64,000 bases of DNA from Synechococcus sp. RSCCF101 (GTDB lineage: Bacteria; Cyanobacteriota; Cyanobacteriia; PCC-6307; Cyanobiaceae), in contig NZ_CP035632.1 in NCBI RefSeq assembly GCF_008807075.1, positions 930,001-994,000 on the forward strand, written 5' to 3'. Numbering within the stretch: position 1 is the stretch's first letter; each line of letters opens with the position of its first letter. The notes beneath the pieces are model-generated. The model made no database searches. It saw nothing but the letters and a program-made list of their open reading frames with translations, and was not told the DNA's origin. Made by a program: the position numbers and the translations under genes. This document shows positions 1 through 8,028 of this stretch, piece by piece.

Positions 1-2
1 GC

Positions 3-701
3 CAGGGTGGCGGCGTGCGTGGGGCCGAAGCGTTTCTGCGCTGGCAGGACGCCTCCGGGGTGACGCTCCCACCGAGCGCCGTCATGGAAGCCGTGGAGAA
101 GGACCGGCTGTGGCCGTCGGTGACCAAGGCGATCATGGCGCGGACGCTGAAGAAGCTGCGGTCGTGGCTGCAGAAGGACCTGCCGGTCTGCATCGGCATC
201 AAGTTGCCGGGTCCTGTGCTCATCGCCCCCGCCGTGGTCGACGCCATCGCCGAGCAGGTGCTTCAGTCGTCGGTCAAACCGAGCCACATCGTCTTCCACA
301 TCGAGTCGCTGCCGGCGGATCTCAGCCTGATCCCGGCCCAGCAGACCACGCTCGGCAAACTGCACGACAGCGGCTTCCGTCTTTCAGCGCTCTGCCCGCT
401 GCTGATGACGGATTTCACCCTCTCCAGACTGGGCTACAGCCTGTTCGATGAATTCCGCATCGATTTCCGTCTGGCGCATCCCAGCACCCGTGGTGACCGG
501 CTCTCCCACAGCACGGAACGGTTCGTGGCCGGTGTGCGCAAGGCGAACAAACTCTCCATTGTTCAGAACCTCGAAACCCGCGCCGATTACGACATCGCCG
601 TGAACACCGGTGTTGATCTGCTGCAGGGTTACTTCATCTCCAAGCCGCTCACCGCGGCTGAGTTCGAGGACTGGCAGGACAGGCCGAGCTGGCAGCCCTG
701 A
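3..701 (+). CDS. Degenerate EAL-domain protein, C-terminal part (5' end outside window)
   Basis: EAL domains hydrolyse or bind cyclic di-GMP. The reading frame is open from base 3, so the true start lies upstream. The visible protein begins inside the domain: the EAL signature reads GAEAFLRW, followed by a PPSAVMEAVEKD stretch typical of the first helix. The C-terminal QNLETRADYD and GVDLLQGYFISKPL segments match the family's EGVE and QGY-F-KP motifs. The usual DDFGTG catalytic loop is replaced by MTDFTLSRLGY, and the following lysine region is lost. I infer a c-di-GMP binder or inactive scaffold rather than an active phosphodiesterase. The 3' end overlaps the convergent hydrolase gene by 53 bp. 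Upstream GGDEF or sensory domains cannot be seen. Confidence 0.75.
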   Translation, partial: QGGGVRGAEAFLRWQDASGVTLPPSAVMEAVEKDRLWPSVTKAIMARTLKKLRSWLQKDLPVCIGIKLPGPVLIAPAVVDAIAEQVLQSSVKPSHIVFHIESLPADLSLIPAQQTTLGKLHDSGFRLSALCPLLMTDFTLSRLGYSLFDEFRIDFRLAHPSTRGDRLSHSTERFVAGVRKANKLSIVQNLETRADYDIAVNTGVDLLQGYFISKPLTAAEFEDWQDRPSWQP

Positions 702-1452
702 GCAGAGCCTCGCGCATCGACCGGGACAGGGAGATCGGGGTGGTGTGAGCGATCTCCGGGTCCACAACCATCTCTGCCAGGCCCTCCCGGAACGCCCGAT
801 GCAGTGCCACCGCATGCTCCGGGGGCACCACGGCATCCCGCTCGGCAGCGACGATGCGGGTGGGCGCCCTGACCTGCGGGGCCTCGGCGGCCGCATCCCA
901 GCGGTCCTGCAGCAGCAGATCCACCGGCAACCAGGCCAGAGCCCGGCGGGCCACGGCGAGCAGGCTGTCGAACGGCACCAGAAGCACCAGCTGCACCACA
1001 GGCCGGCTGGCGGCCACATGCACGGCAGGCCCGGTGCCGAGGCTGCGACCCACCACGATCACGCTGGGGTGGCGCCGCGCCACGAGAGCGTGAAGCGCCT
1101 CAGCATCCGCTCGCAGGGATCGCTCGTTCGGCGATCCGTCGCTGCCGCCGTAGCCCCTGTAATGGAGCAGATAAAGAGCGGTGTCGGGCAGCAGGGCGGC
1201 CAGCTCGGCGCGGGTGACGGACACATCCTCCGCATTGCCGCCGAAGTAGATCAGGGCACAGGGTCCCGGATGGGGGCGATGGGACACCATCACCCGGGTG
1301 CCATTCACCATCAGGGCGAGCCGTCCGGATGGGTCGGCCGCGGGTCTGGGGTGATAAATGAGGCGCCGCTGCTGCACACGAACCCAGAGCGCGACTGCGG
1401 CATAGGCCGCCAGCCCGCCGGCCAGCAGCGGCAGCAGGCGCAGGGCTCCCAT
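649..1452 (-). CDS. Alpha/beta hydrolase (ABHD17/BEM46-like), membrane-anchored
   Basis: This is probably a serine hydrolase tethered to the membrane; its substrate is unknown. From the ATG at 1452 the protein has 267 residues: an N-terminal hydrophobic helix (about residues 4-22), a YFGGNAEDV oxyanion strand, the nucleophile elbow VGRSLGTG (Ser137), an acidic residue in AERDAVVP (about Asp206) and His in EIAHTT (about His236). An in-frame start at 1503 would add 17 residues with no signal character. The ATG at 1452 lies in a CCATGG palindrome whose opposite strand is also an ATG of the divergent neighbour. The 3' end overlaps the EAL gene. Confidence 0.8.
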   Translation of the reverse strand: MGALRLLPLLAGGLAAYAAVALWVRVQQRRLIYHPRPAADPSGRLALMVNGTRVMVSHRPHPGPCALIYFGGNAEDVSVTRAELAALLPDTALYLLHYRGYGGSDGSPNERSLRADAEALHALVARRHPSVIVVGRSLGTGPAVHVAASRPVVQLVLLVPFDSLLAVARRALAWLPVDLLLQDRWDAAAEAPQVRAPTRIVAAERDAVVPPEHAVALHRAFREGLAEMVVDPEIAHTTPISLSRSMREALLRAASSACPASPRTQPR

Positions 1453-1513
1453 GGCGGCAACGCTCTCCGATGCAGACTTGCAGGGTGACGCATCGGCGGG
1501 CACGCCGCTCTCG

Positions 1514-2650
1514 ATGGCTCCGGATCGCTGTGAGGCGCTTGATGCGACCCGCTTCCTGGCGGTGCTGCTGCTGATTCCCTTTCACACCGCCGCGATCTTT
1601 TACCGCGGCGATCTCGGCAGCTTCTACCTGACAGCCCCGTCCAGCAGTGCCGTGCTGAGCGCCTTCGTGCTGCTGGTGCATCAGTGGCACATGCCCCTGT
1701 TCTTTCTGCTCGCCGGAGCCGCCAGCTGGCACTCCCTGCAGCAGCGAACCGCAGTGTCCTTCCTGCGGCAGCGCCTGCAGCGGCTTCTGCTGCCCCTGGT
1801 GGTCGGAACGCTGCTGCTGGTGCCGCCACAGGTGTACGTGCACGCCGTGCAGAGCGGGGAGCCGGTCGGTGGCTTTCTTCGCTTCTATCCCCACTTCTTC
1901 GATGGCGTCAGACCGGCCGGCCACTTCGAGTGGGGCCACCTCTGGTTTCTCGCCTATCTGCTGGCGATCACGCTGGCGTTCCTGCCGTTGATGCAGTGGC
2001 TCACCAGGCCCGGTCGCGGAGCACCCGGATGGCCCACCGCTGGGTGCCCCGCGTGGGTCGCCCTGCTGCTGCCGGCCCTGCCCCTGATGCTCTCCGAAGC
2101 GCTGCTGCGCCCGCGCTGGCCAGGCTTCCAGAACCTGGTGGACGACTGGGCCAACGTGAGCCTGTATGGCCTCTACTTCCTCGGCGGCTTTCTCTTCTGC
2201 CACCTGGCCTGGCCCTGGCAGTCGCTCGATCGGTTCCGCTGGCCGCTGGTTCTGCTGGCTGGTCTCACGATGGGGGTGTTTGCGGCACTCGAGCTGAGCG
2301 GAGCAGCGCCCGCTCTGGACAGCTCCTGGCCGGCCCGTCTGTTTCAGGCCTTCCGCGGCGCCAACACGTGGTACGTGGTGCTGGCCCTGCTGGCCCTGGC
2401 ACGCCGCTTTCTGGCCGCGCCGGGCACACCGCTCCACACCGGTGCCTGGGCCGGCATGCCGCTGTACCTGCTGCACCAACCGGTGCTGGTGGCTGTGGGC
2501 TGGGTCGTTGTGCCCCTGCCTCTGCCGCTGGCCTCCAGGGTTCTGCTGATCGCCGGCGTCTCCCTTCTGGTCTGCGCGGCCGTGATCGGCGGGCTGCTGC
2601 CGCGGCTCGGCAGGGCAGGCCAGTGCTTCGGCATGCCGACGCCCGCATGA
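1514..2650 (+). CDS. Acyltransferase family 3 (OafA/YrhL-like) membrane protein
   Basis: Acyltransferase-3 proteins O-acetylate or acylate extracellular carbohydrates and lipids. The N-terminus after the ATG at 1514 (ALDATRFLAVLLLIPFH) matches the family's opening helix, and about ten hydrophobic segments follow, with a HQWHMPLFFLLAG stretch early and short loops rich in Arg. Length is 378 residues, usual for the family. An upstream in-frame ATG at 1451 exists, but it overlaps the start of the divergent hydrolase and adds a polar leader; I prefer 1514. The stop overlaps the next ATG by ATGA, so it is coupled to the glycosyltransferase. A role in surface glycan modification is inferred from that pairing. 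Confidence 0.85.
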   Translation: MAPDRCEALDATRFLAVLLLIPFHTAAIFYRGDLGSFYLTAPSSSAVLSAFVLLVHQWHMPLFFLLAGAASWHSLQQRTAVSFLRQRLQRLLLPLVVGTLLLVPPQVYVHAVQSGEPVGGFLRFYPHFFDGVRPAGHFEWGHLWFLAYLLAITLAFLPLMQWLTRPGRGAPGWPTAGCPAWVALLLPALPLMLSEALLRPRWPGFQNLVDDWANVSLYGLYFLGGFLFCHLAWPWQSLDRFRWPLVLLAGLTMGVFAALELSGAAPALDSSWPARLFQAFRGANTWYVVLALLALARRFLAAPGTPLHTGAWAGMPLYLLHQPVLVAVGWVVVPLPLPLASRVLLIAGVSLLVCAAVIGGLLPRLGRAGQCFGMPTPA

Positions 2651-3393
2651 GCGCCGATGCACCAGAGCGGATGTCGGTGATCATCCCCACCCTCGATGAG
2701 GAGGACTGCCTGGCCCGCACCCTCAGGAGTGTGCAGGCGCTGGACCCGCCCGCATGGGAGGTGCTGGTGGTGGATGGAGGCAGCCGCGATGGCACCATCC
2801 GGATCGCCGAGGCGGCGGGGGCGACGGTGCTGCGGTGTGCCAGAGCCGGCCGGGGGGTTCAGATGAATGCCGGCGCCCGCGCCGCCAGCGGCACCCTGCT
2901 GTGCTTCCTCCATGCCGACACATTGATTCCGCCGGATCTGACCCGGCTCGCCGCCCGGACGCTCTCGGACCACTCGATCGCCTGCGCCGGCTTCATCTCG
3001 GTCATGCGCACGGGAGGCCGGGTCTGCTGGGTGGTCACCGCCATGAACCTGCTGAAGACCCATCTGGCACCCCTGCTGTTCCGCCCGCTCGCCTTCTGCA
3101 GGGGACTGCGGCTGCTGTTCGGCGATCAGGTCATGGTCCTGCGGCGCGAGACCTTCTGGGCCGACGGTGGCTTTGACGAACGCCTGACCCTTCTGGAGGA
3201 CGGCGACCTCTGCCTGAGGATCGTGAACCAGGGCCGGCTGACACTGATCCCCCGTCTGGTGGAGAGTTCCGGGCGACGGGTGCGGGCCTGGGGTTCATTC
3301 AGGGCCATCACGACCTATCTGTCGATCGGGATTCTCTGGGGCCTCGGGGTGGCCCCGGAGCGCATGCGCCGCTTCTACGAGGACGTGCGCTGA
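2647..3393 (+). CDS. Family 2 glycosyltransferase (TIGR04283-like)
   Basis: This 248-residue GT-A enzyme is predicted to move a sugar from a nucleotide donor. It begins MSVIIPTLDEEDCLARTLRSV after a short leader, then shows LVVDGGSRDGT, the GRGVQMNAGA loop and FLHADTLIP (metal-binding HAD in place of DxD). This motif combination is characteristic of the TIGR04283 group. GFDERLTLLEDGDLCLRI carries the acidic acceptor-side motif. The ATG overlaps the acyltransferase stop by four bases. The stop overlaps the convergent DUF547 gene by 19 bp. The substrate is unknown. Confidence 0.85.
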   Translation: MSADAPERMSVIIPTLDEEDCLARTLRSVQALDPPAWEVLVVDGGSRDGTIRIAEAAGATVLRCARAGRGVQMNAGARAASGTLLCFLHADTLIPPDLTRLAARTLSDHSIACAGFISVMRTGGRVCWVVTAMNLLKTHLAPLLFRPLAFCRGLRLLFGDQVMVLRRETFWADGGFDERLTLLEDGDLCLRIVNQGRLTLIPRLVESSGRRVRAWGSFRAITTYLSIGILWGLGVAPERMRRFYEDVR

Positions 3394-4067
3394 TTCAGGC
3401 CCCAGTCGTAGGGGAGATGCACCAGGCGAAGCGCCGCTGGAGAGACCGCAGCGGCATCGTCCAGGTGGGGAAGGATGTACTCCGCCACCGAGCTGGCGGA
3501 GGCCAGGAAATCGGAGCGGTACCACTGGAAGATGCGGCTGCAGAAGAGAAGGCCCCGATCCCCCTCGAGGTGAACCTTCTCGGAATTGCGGATGAACCGG
3601 TTGCGGTCCTCATCGAGCTGGCGATCGATGCGTCCGGGCTCATAGGCATGGTTTCGCAGCAGCGGACAGCCCCGCGAGGCGCAGACGATGGCGAAGTGAA
3701 TGCGCGGATCCCCCAGACGCCGCAGCATCACGTTCTCGATCCAGGCCAGGCTGATGGACGCTCCATCCAGCCGATGCAGCCGCCGGTTGAAGAAGGCCAG
3801 CAGAGCGGGCCAGTTGGGCAGCCCCAGCAGGGTGGGACGGATGGAGGCGATCGGATAGGCCCGCAGAACGGCCTGAATCGTGAAGGCGTTGTAGAGGTTG
3901 ATCCAGTGCGCCAGATGGTCCGCACGATCAGACGTGTGACGTGACTGGCCCTCCAGCCACGACTGCAGGGTGTCGCGATCGTGCCGCTGCCAGTTCTCGT
4001 AATCCACCCGGCCGGCCGAATCGACGTAGCGACGCAGCAGCCCGTCCCAGATCAGCGGATCACGCAT
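3375..4067 (-). CDS. DUF547 domain protein
   Basis: The 230-residue protein contains a DUF547 core: WINLYNAFTIQAVL, WIENVMLRRLGDPRIHFAIVCAS-GCP-L and the C-terminal Phe/Trp-rich SRIFQWYRSDF region. DUF547 has no established biochemical activity; the conserved Cys-Pro pair and buried His suggest an enzyme related to papain/transglutaminase folds, which is inference. No signal peptide is visible from the ATG at 4067. It lies 15 bp downstream of the alpha/beta hydrolase stop at 4083 on the same strand, so the two may be co-transcribed. Confidence 0.85.
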   Translation of the reverse strand: MRDPLIWDGLLRRYVDSAGRVDYENWQRHDRDTLQSWLEGQSRHTSDRADHLAHWINLYNAFTIQAVLRAYPIASIRPTLLGLPNWPALLAFFNRRLHRLDGASISLAWIENVMLRRLGDPRIHFAIVCASRGCPLLRNHAYEPGRIDRQLDEDRNRFIRNSEKVHLEGDRGLLFCSRIFQWYRSDFLASASSVAEYILPHLDDAAAVSPAALRLVHLPYDWGLNQRTSS

Positions 4068-4082
4068 TGCGGTATGGATGGA

Positions 4083-4868
4083 TCAGGCCAACGCAACGGC
4101 GTGCTCGTTCACCAGGGCACCGAGGCGAATCTTGCGTTCGAGCAGGCAGGCGTGACCGCTGCCGGGCAGCTGAACGGTGGAAGCCCTGCGGAAACGCTGG
4201 CTGAGGGCTGCGGCTTCGGCCACCGATGGCAACAGACGATCAGCCCCCGACGCCAGCAGCAGCACCGGCTGCTCAATCCGCTCCAGCGGCAGCTGCCGGG
4301 CTGAAAAGTCCGCCAGCAGGGAGAGGCGCCAGGCGGCACTGCGGGGCTGCACCGAGCGCATCGCCTGGAGCAGGGCCCTCTGATTGGCCGGGGACACGCG
4401 ATGCTGCGCAATCAGGAAGGGCAGCAGGGCCGCAGCCGACAGGCCGTAGATGGCGCGCGGCAGCGAGGACACGAGGTCCGCTCCCCAGCGAATCCATGGC
4501 TGCCCCATGGCCGAGGAGGCGGGGTTGATCAGGATCAGGGCATCGATCAGTTCAGGATGGCTCGCCGCCACCTGCAGAGCCAGGCAGGCTCCGAAGGATT
4601 CGCCGCAGAGAATCCGGGGTGCGCGGCGCGCGAAGCGGTTCCCCGCAGTCAGCAGGTCGACCATCTGTGCGCGAAGGCTGTCCCAGCTCGAGCAATCATC
4701 CGGGGGAATGGACACGGCCTGGACGTCGACCCTGGCCGTCAGGCCGGACAGCTGGGGACGAATCAGATCGCCTGTGCCGTCCATGCCCGGCAGATAGACG
4801 AGCTGTGGCCGCCCTGAACCGGCGTCACGAGGTGCCCGCGGCCACAGAGTGCTCAGACGGAGGCTCAT
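4083..4868 (-). CDS. Alpha/beta hydrolase
   Basis: This is a 261-residue alpha/beta hydrolase. The oxyanion segment is LVYLPGMDGTGDLI, the nucleophile elbow is CGESFGACLAL (Ser near residue 94), the acid is probably in LASGADRLLPS and the catalytic His in PGSGHACLLE near the C-terminus. Its length and the PGMDGTG motif resemble the hydrolase part of plant and cyanobacterial phytyl-ester/wax-ester synthases, but no acyltransferase domain is attached. A PlsC-type acyltransferase lies immediately upstream (32 bp gap), which hints at a split lipid-acylation pair; this is inference. Confidence 0.78.
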   Translation of the reverse strand: MSLRLSTLWPRAPRDAGSGRPQLVYLPGMDGTGDLIRPQLSGLTARVDVQAVSIPPDDCSSWDSLRAQMVDLLTAGNRFARRAPRILCGESFGACLALQVAASHPELIDALILINPASSAMGQPWIRWGADLVSSLPRAIYGLSAAALLPFLIAQHRVSPANQRALLQAMRSVQPRSAAWRLSLLADFSARQLPLERIEQPVLLLASGADRLLPSVAEAAALSQRFRRASTVQLPGSGHACLLERKIRLGALVNEHAVALA

Positions 4869-4900
4869 GTCACGTCAGGATCACGGCAGGAGGCAGGGCG

Positions 4901-5659
4901 TCAGACACAGGCACGGCGGAGCATGGCGGCGATGTCGTCCCGGCAGTGCCGGGTGAGCTCCCGGGCCAGCAGAGCGCCCCGGCGGCCCCGATAGCGGCGG
5001 CGAGCCGGTTCATCGATCAGAACGGGATGTCCCACCGTCAGGTGCACCTGCCGGTAGACCGTGGCGTGGTGCCATCCCTGCTGCGCGAACAACGGTTCGC
5101 TGGGGTCCATCCACTGGAACAGACGGAACGGCGCCAGGCCGAACGCATGCTCATCCCGTGAGGCGATGGCCACGGGCAGCACCATCAACCGATCCACCGG
5201 AGCCCTGTAGGCCAGGTGGGCGAAGCCCCGGTGAAACGGGCTGAGACTTGCCGGCGGGCTGCCGGCCTGGGTCATCGGCTGCGGTCCCTCCGGGAAGATG
5301 CCGACGGTCTGGCGGGCCAGAAGCAGGTCGCTGGTCTGCCGGAAATAGTCGGCGTTCCTGTTGCCACCTGCGGTGAAGGGGTAGGCGCCCATGGCCGTGA
5401 CGAACTCCCTGAGAGCCGGCACGTTGCCCATGTAGGCATGGGCTGCAAACCGCACGGAACGGTTGAGCAGAGCCATCACCAGGGGCACATCGAGCAGGCT
5501 GCGGTGATTGCTCACCACCACAACACGACTGGATTCCGGCACACGATCGGCATGCTCGATCGACACCGAGGTGTTCAGGGCCCGCAGCAGAGCGCGAGAA
5601 GCGAGCAGCGGAGGGCTGGCTGATCGATTCAGGGTCTGGAACGGAGTCATCGTGCGCAA
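4901..5659 (-). CDS. 1-acyl-glycerol-3-phosphate acyltransferase-like (PlsC superfamily)
   Basis: This is a PlsC/LPLAT-fold acyltransferase of 252 residues. It shows the NHRSLLD block (HX4D catalytic motif) near residue 50 and GIFPEGPQPM (the FPEG block) near residue 115. These motifs define glycerolipid acyltransferases, but the acyl acceptor cannot be read from sequence. No clear membrane helix is seen. The first ATG is at 5659, with a second at 5650 only three codons later. It is followed by an alpha/beta hydrolase and DUF547 on the same strand. A cyanobacterium usually has one housekeeping plsC; this more divergent member may act on pigments or other lipids. Confidence 0.8.
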   Translation of the reverse strand: MRTMTPFQTLNRSASPPLLASRALLRALNTSVSIEHADRVPESSRVVVVSNHRSLLDVPLVMALLNRSVRFAAHAYMGNVPALREFVTAMGAYPFTAGGNRNADYFRQTSDLLLARQTVGIFPEGPQPMTQAGSPPASLSPFHRGFAHLAYRAPVDRLMVLPVAIASRDEHAFGLAPFRLFQWMDPSEPLFAQQGWHHATVYRQVHLTVGHPVLIDEPARRRYRGRRGALLARELTRHCRDDIAAMLRRACV

Positions 5660-5719
5660 GACTCGCAGCGATCAGCGCCTGTGTCGATCTGGGGCGATGA
5701 ACGAGGAATGGCACGACCA

Positions 5720-5744
5720 CCTCCGGGAATGGCGCAACCGGAGG
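5720..5744 (-). terminator. Hairpin downstream of the hli operon
   Basis: A perfect 7-bp inverted repeat (CCTCCGG / CCGGAGG) with an 11-nt loop lies 18 bp past the stop of the 40-aa membrane protein gene. There is no T-tract, so intrinsic termination is only possible, not shown. Confidence 0.35.
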
Positions 5745-5761
5745 CGGTCCATCGGGACAGA

Positions 5762-5884
5762 TCAGGCTTCCCTGGAACTGGGGGCCAGATCGCTGGGACG
5801 GGAGAGAACGAAGACCACCATGGACGTCAGTGCGACGACGACGATGATCAGTCCTGCAATGGCGGCGCTGTAATCGGATTCCAT
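5762..5884 (-). CDS. Small single-pass membrane protein coupled to hli (40 aa)
   Basis: This is a 40-residue protein: short acidic N-terminus (MESDYSAA), one membrane helix (about residues 8-28, LIIVVVALTSMVVFVL) and a hydrophilic SRPSDLAPSS tail. Its ATG lies four bases after the stop of the Hli gene, so the two are almost certainly co-translated. It does not match the small photosystem or cytochrome b6f subunits I can recall (PsbX, PsbY, Ycf12, PsbN, PetM). Size, topology and hli linkage suggest a thylakoid-membrane partner in light-stress acclimation. Function unknown. Confidence 0.7.
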   Translation of the reverse strand: MESDYSAAIAGLIIVVVALTSMVVFVLSRPSDLAPSSREA

Positions 5885-5888
5885 GGCT

Positions 5889-6032
5889 TCAACCGAGTCC
5901 GATCTGACCGAGGATGCTCTGACCGGTAAGGAGCTCGGTGGCCAGACCGATCACGAAGCCGAGCATGGCGAGGCGACCGTTCCAGGTTTCGGCGAAGCCA
6001 ACGAACCCGAAGCGGGAAGGCGCGTTGTCCAT
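5889..6032 (-). CDS. hli: High-light-inducible protein (HLIP/SCP)
   Basis: A 47-residue one-helix chlorophyll-binding protein of the LHC superfamily. Hlips bind chlorophyll and carotenoid, associate with PSII assembly and dissipate excess energy. The generic chlorophyll-binding motif is present in GFAETWNGRLAMLGFVIG: Glu15, Asn18 and Arg20 as in ExxNxR, followed by AM and a small-residue helix. The N-terminus (MDNAPSRFGFVGF) and C-terminus (GQSILGQIGLG) are typical of short marine-type Hlips. The start codon directly abuts a perfect hairpin in the leader (6033-6052). It is the first gene of a two-gene unit with the 40-aa membrane protein. Confidence 0.95.
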   Translation of the reverse strand: MDNAPSRFGFVGFAETWNGRLAMLGFVIGLATELLTGQSILGQIGLG

Positions 6033-6052
6033 GGGGAAGAACCAACTTCCCC
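6033..6052 (-). promoter_or_regulatory. Leader hairpin touching the hli start codon
   Basis: A perfect 7-bp inverted repeat (GGGGAAG / CTTCCCC on the coding strand, 6-nt loop) ends at the base immediately before the ATG at 6032. The only purine-rich ribosome-binding candidate (GGGGAAG) is the 5' arm of the stem, so folding would sequester it. This suggests translational control. The promoter probably lies in the AT-richer 6053-6080 stretch (GTTACGGAGTGTTAAGG on the coding strand), but I cannot assign -10/-35 boxes with confidence. Confidence 0.55.
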
Positions 6053-6091
6053 AACCTTAACACTCCGTAACATTGCCTGCACGGCGTCGGG

Positions 6092-6502
6092 TCAGCGAGA
6101 CCAGAGATCCCTTGGGGATTCCTCCGCAGCGCGGCCACGCTTCAGGGGGCGAGCGGAGCCGGCGCCCGGAACCCCGCTACTGGGCTCATGAAGGCTGGCG
6201 GCCACGGCGGCAATCTCCTTGCAGAAGGCGGGATGGCGGATCAGCAACCTGGCGATGGCAGCCGCCTTGCCTTCGATCGCACCGAGGTCGTAATCGCGGA
6301 ACACAGGAGCCGGGCTTTTGCTTTCGACGCTTGTGGCGGTCTCCTGAACAGCCTGATGAATGAGATCGCGCACGTGGCGTTCGGCCTGATCCCACTTCAC
6401 GTAGTCAACGGCCTCGCTCTTGTTGGCAAACACGCGGTTGCCGACCTGGTACACCTCCCTGATCTCGGGGATCTCCGATGCCAGGAGCTCCTCCTCGCTC
6501 AT
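6092..6502 (-). CDS. Hypothetical protein (136 aa)
   Basis: A soluble 136-residue protein that I do not recognise. The N-terminal 100 residues look conserved and folded (acidic start MSEEELLASEIPEI, then a VGNRVFANKSEAVDYVKW segment, then helices rich in Glu/Ala). The last 30 residues are Arg/Gly/Ser-rich and probably disordered. There is no signal peptide or membrane helix. It lies 59 bp upstream of the hli start, same strand, but the intervening hli leader suggests a separate promoter. Confidence 0.6.
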   Translation of the reverse strand: MSEEELLASEIPEIREVYQVGNRVFANKSEAVDYVKWDQAERHVRDLIHQAVQETATSVESKSPAPVFRDYDLGAIEGKAAAIARLLIRHPAFCKEIAAVAASLHEPSSGVPGAGSARPLKRGRAAEESPRDLWSR

Positions 6503-6710
6503 ACCGGCTCACCGCTCAACCCCTGTCCTAGCGAGAGCCCTCCGACACGGCCACGCTGCGATGGGGCCAGGCGGCAACGGTGGCTGACAGATCTCCTGGC
6601 ATGGCTAGCAGTGGAACGTGCACACGGCGGCAGCGGCATCAGCCATCAGACGGGCCGAAGGACTGCCTGCCGCGATCGGCACCATCCCGACTCGGAGCCT
6701 CAGGCCAGCC

Positions 6711-7172
6711 ATGAAGCCACCTCTACCCCCGTTTGATCGCACCACCGCCATCCAGAAAGCGCGGATGGCTGAGGATGCCTGGAATTCCAGGGATCCAGGC
6801 AGGGTGAGCCTGGCCTACAGCGAGGACAGCATCTGGCGGAATCGAGCCGAGTTCATCCGGGGACGGGCCGAGATTGAGGCCTTCCTGAAGCGCAAGTGGG
6901 CCCGTGAGCTGGACTACCGCCTGATCAAGGAGGTGTGGGCCTGGCACGAGAACAGAATCGCCGTGCGTTTTCAGTACGAGTGGCACGACGATTCGGGAAA
7001 CTGGTTTCGGGCCCACGGCAATGAGAACTGGGAGTTCGACCCACAGGGACTGATGCGCCGGCGTGAAGCCAGCATCAACGACGTGCCGATTCGTGAGAGC
7101 GACCGCCTGTTCCACTGGCCTCAGGGTCCCAGACCGGCGGATCACCCCGGGCTCACAGACCTGGGGCTGTGA
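6711..7172 (+). CDS. DUF1348 / SnoaL-NTF2-like protein
   Basis: A 153-residue protein of the DUF1348 group in the NTF2-like superfamily (cone-shaped alpha+beta barrel). It shows the family pattern [23 protein letters not shown], then [21 protein letters not shown], the [18 protein letters not shown] core and a [11 protein letters not shown] end. Activity is unestablished; relatives are small-molecule isomerases/dehydratases or ligand binders. The ATG at 6711 begins the conserved region. Its stop overlaps the GTG of the DUF3050 gene (GTGA), so they form an operon. Confidence 0.85.
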   Translation: MKPPLPPFDRTTAIQKARMAEDAWNSRDPGRVSLAYSEDSIWRNRAEFIRGRAEIEAFLKRKWARELDYRLIKEVWAWHENRIAVRFQYEWHDDSGNWFRAHGNENWEFDPQGLMRRREASINDVPIRESDRLFHWPQGPRPADHPGLTDLGL

Positions 7173-7999
7173 CCGCGTCGCCAGCGAGCCTGAAGAACCA
7201 TCCCCTGGCCGAGGAGATCCGGGATCGAGCGAGTCTGAGGCTCTTCATGGAGCACCATGTCTTCGCCGTTTGGGATTTCCTGGCCCTGCTCAAGGCGCTC
7301 CAGGCCAGCCTCGCTGATGCCCATCACTCGGGTGACCCTGCCGTTGATGGGAGCGGGTTGGCAGCGATCAACCGGATCGTTGCAGAAGAGGAAGCAGATG
7401 AGGCTCCTGACAATCCTTCCGGTGCGTCCCGGGTCAGTCACCTGGAGATCTACCTGCAGGCCATGAACGAAGTGGGGGCCGACACAGGTCCGATCCAGCG
7501 GCTGATGGAGCGGCTGGAGGCCGCCGAGGTGGGGAGCCTCACCAGCGAAGACGCCCTGAGGCGGCTGGAAAGGCTGCCGATTCCACAGCCGTCGCTGAGG
7601 TTCCTGACCAACACCTTCGCGATGATCCACACGGGCCGAGCCAGTGTGATGGCCGCTGCCTTTGCGCATGGTCGGGAGCTGCTGGTGCCCCAGCTGTTCC
7701 AGGCGATCCTCGACCGCAGCCTGATTCCAGCCCAACAGGCGCCGGGTCTGCATTGGTACTTCAGACGGCACATCGCCGTGGACGGCGACACCCACGGGCC
7801 TCAATCCCTTGCCCTCGTGCAGTCGCTTCGCCGGGGATCAGCAAACGAGGCCAGTCTGAGCGAGGCGGCAGAGCAGCAGGCCCTGGGGGCACGGTTGGCG
7901 CTGTGGAACGGGATCCATCAGGCCCTGCTCGAAGCCAGGGGCAAGAGGCAGGGCTGTCGTGAAATCCGGGAGCACGGCCAGGGAGAATCAGGCCTGTGA
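7169..7999 (+). CDS. DUF3050 protein, heme-oxygenase-like fold
   Basis: This 276-residue protein matches DUF3050: [20 protein letters not shown] near the start, a HLEIYLQAM helix, [18 protein letters not shown] and [15 protein letters not shown]. The placement of Glu/His residues in EHH, HLE and HIxxDxxxH resembles heme-oxygenase-like diiron oxidases, so a metal-dependent oxidase is possible; that is inference. It starts with GTG inside the upstream stop codon (GTGA). The broken peroxiredoxin follows 29 bp later, so the three genes may have formed one oxidative-metabolism unit. Confidence 0.82.
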   Translation: MTASPASLKNHPLAEEIRDRASLRLFMEHHVFAVWDFLALLKALQASLADAHHSGDPAVDGSGLAAINRIVAEEEADEAPDNPSGASRVSHLEIYLQAMNEVGADTGPIQRLMERLEAAEVGSLTSEDALRRLERLPIPQPSLRFLTNTFAMIHTGRASVMAAAFAHGRELLVPQLFQAILDRSLIPAQQAPGLHWYFRRHIAVDGDTHGPQSLALVQSLRRGSANEASLSEAAEQQALGARLALWNGIHQALLEARGKRQGCREIREHGQGESGL

Positions 8000-8028
8000 G
8001 CAGCGGGATAATGTGAAGGCTGACGGAT

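Noticed and set aside
1684-2646. Glycosyltransferase frame extended upstream to 1684
   Set aside because: The extension is a shadow of the acyltransferase in another frame; the ATG at 2647 overlaps its stop and begins the family domain.
1100-2662. A 520-codon minus-strand frame opposite the acyltransferase
   Set aside because: Gln/Gly/Arg/His-rich composition without motifs; the plus-strand acyltransferase explains the DNA.
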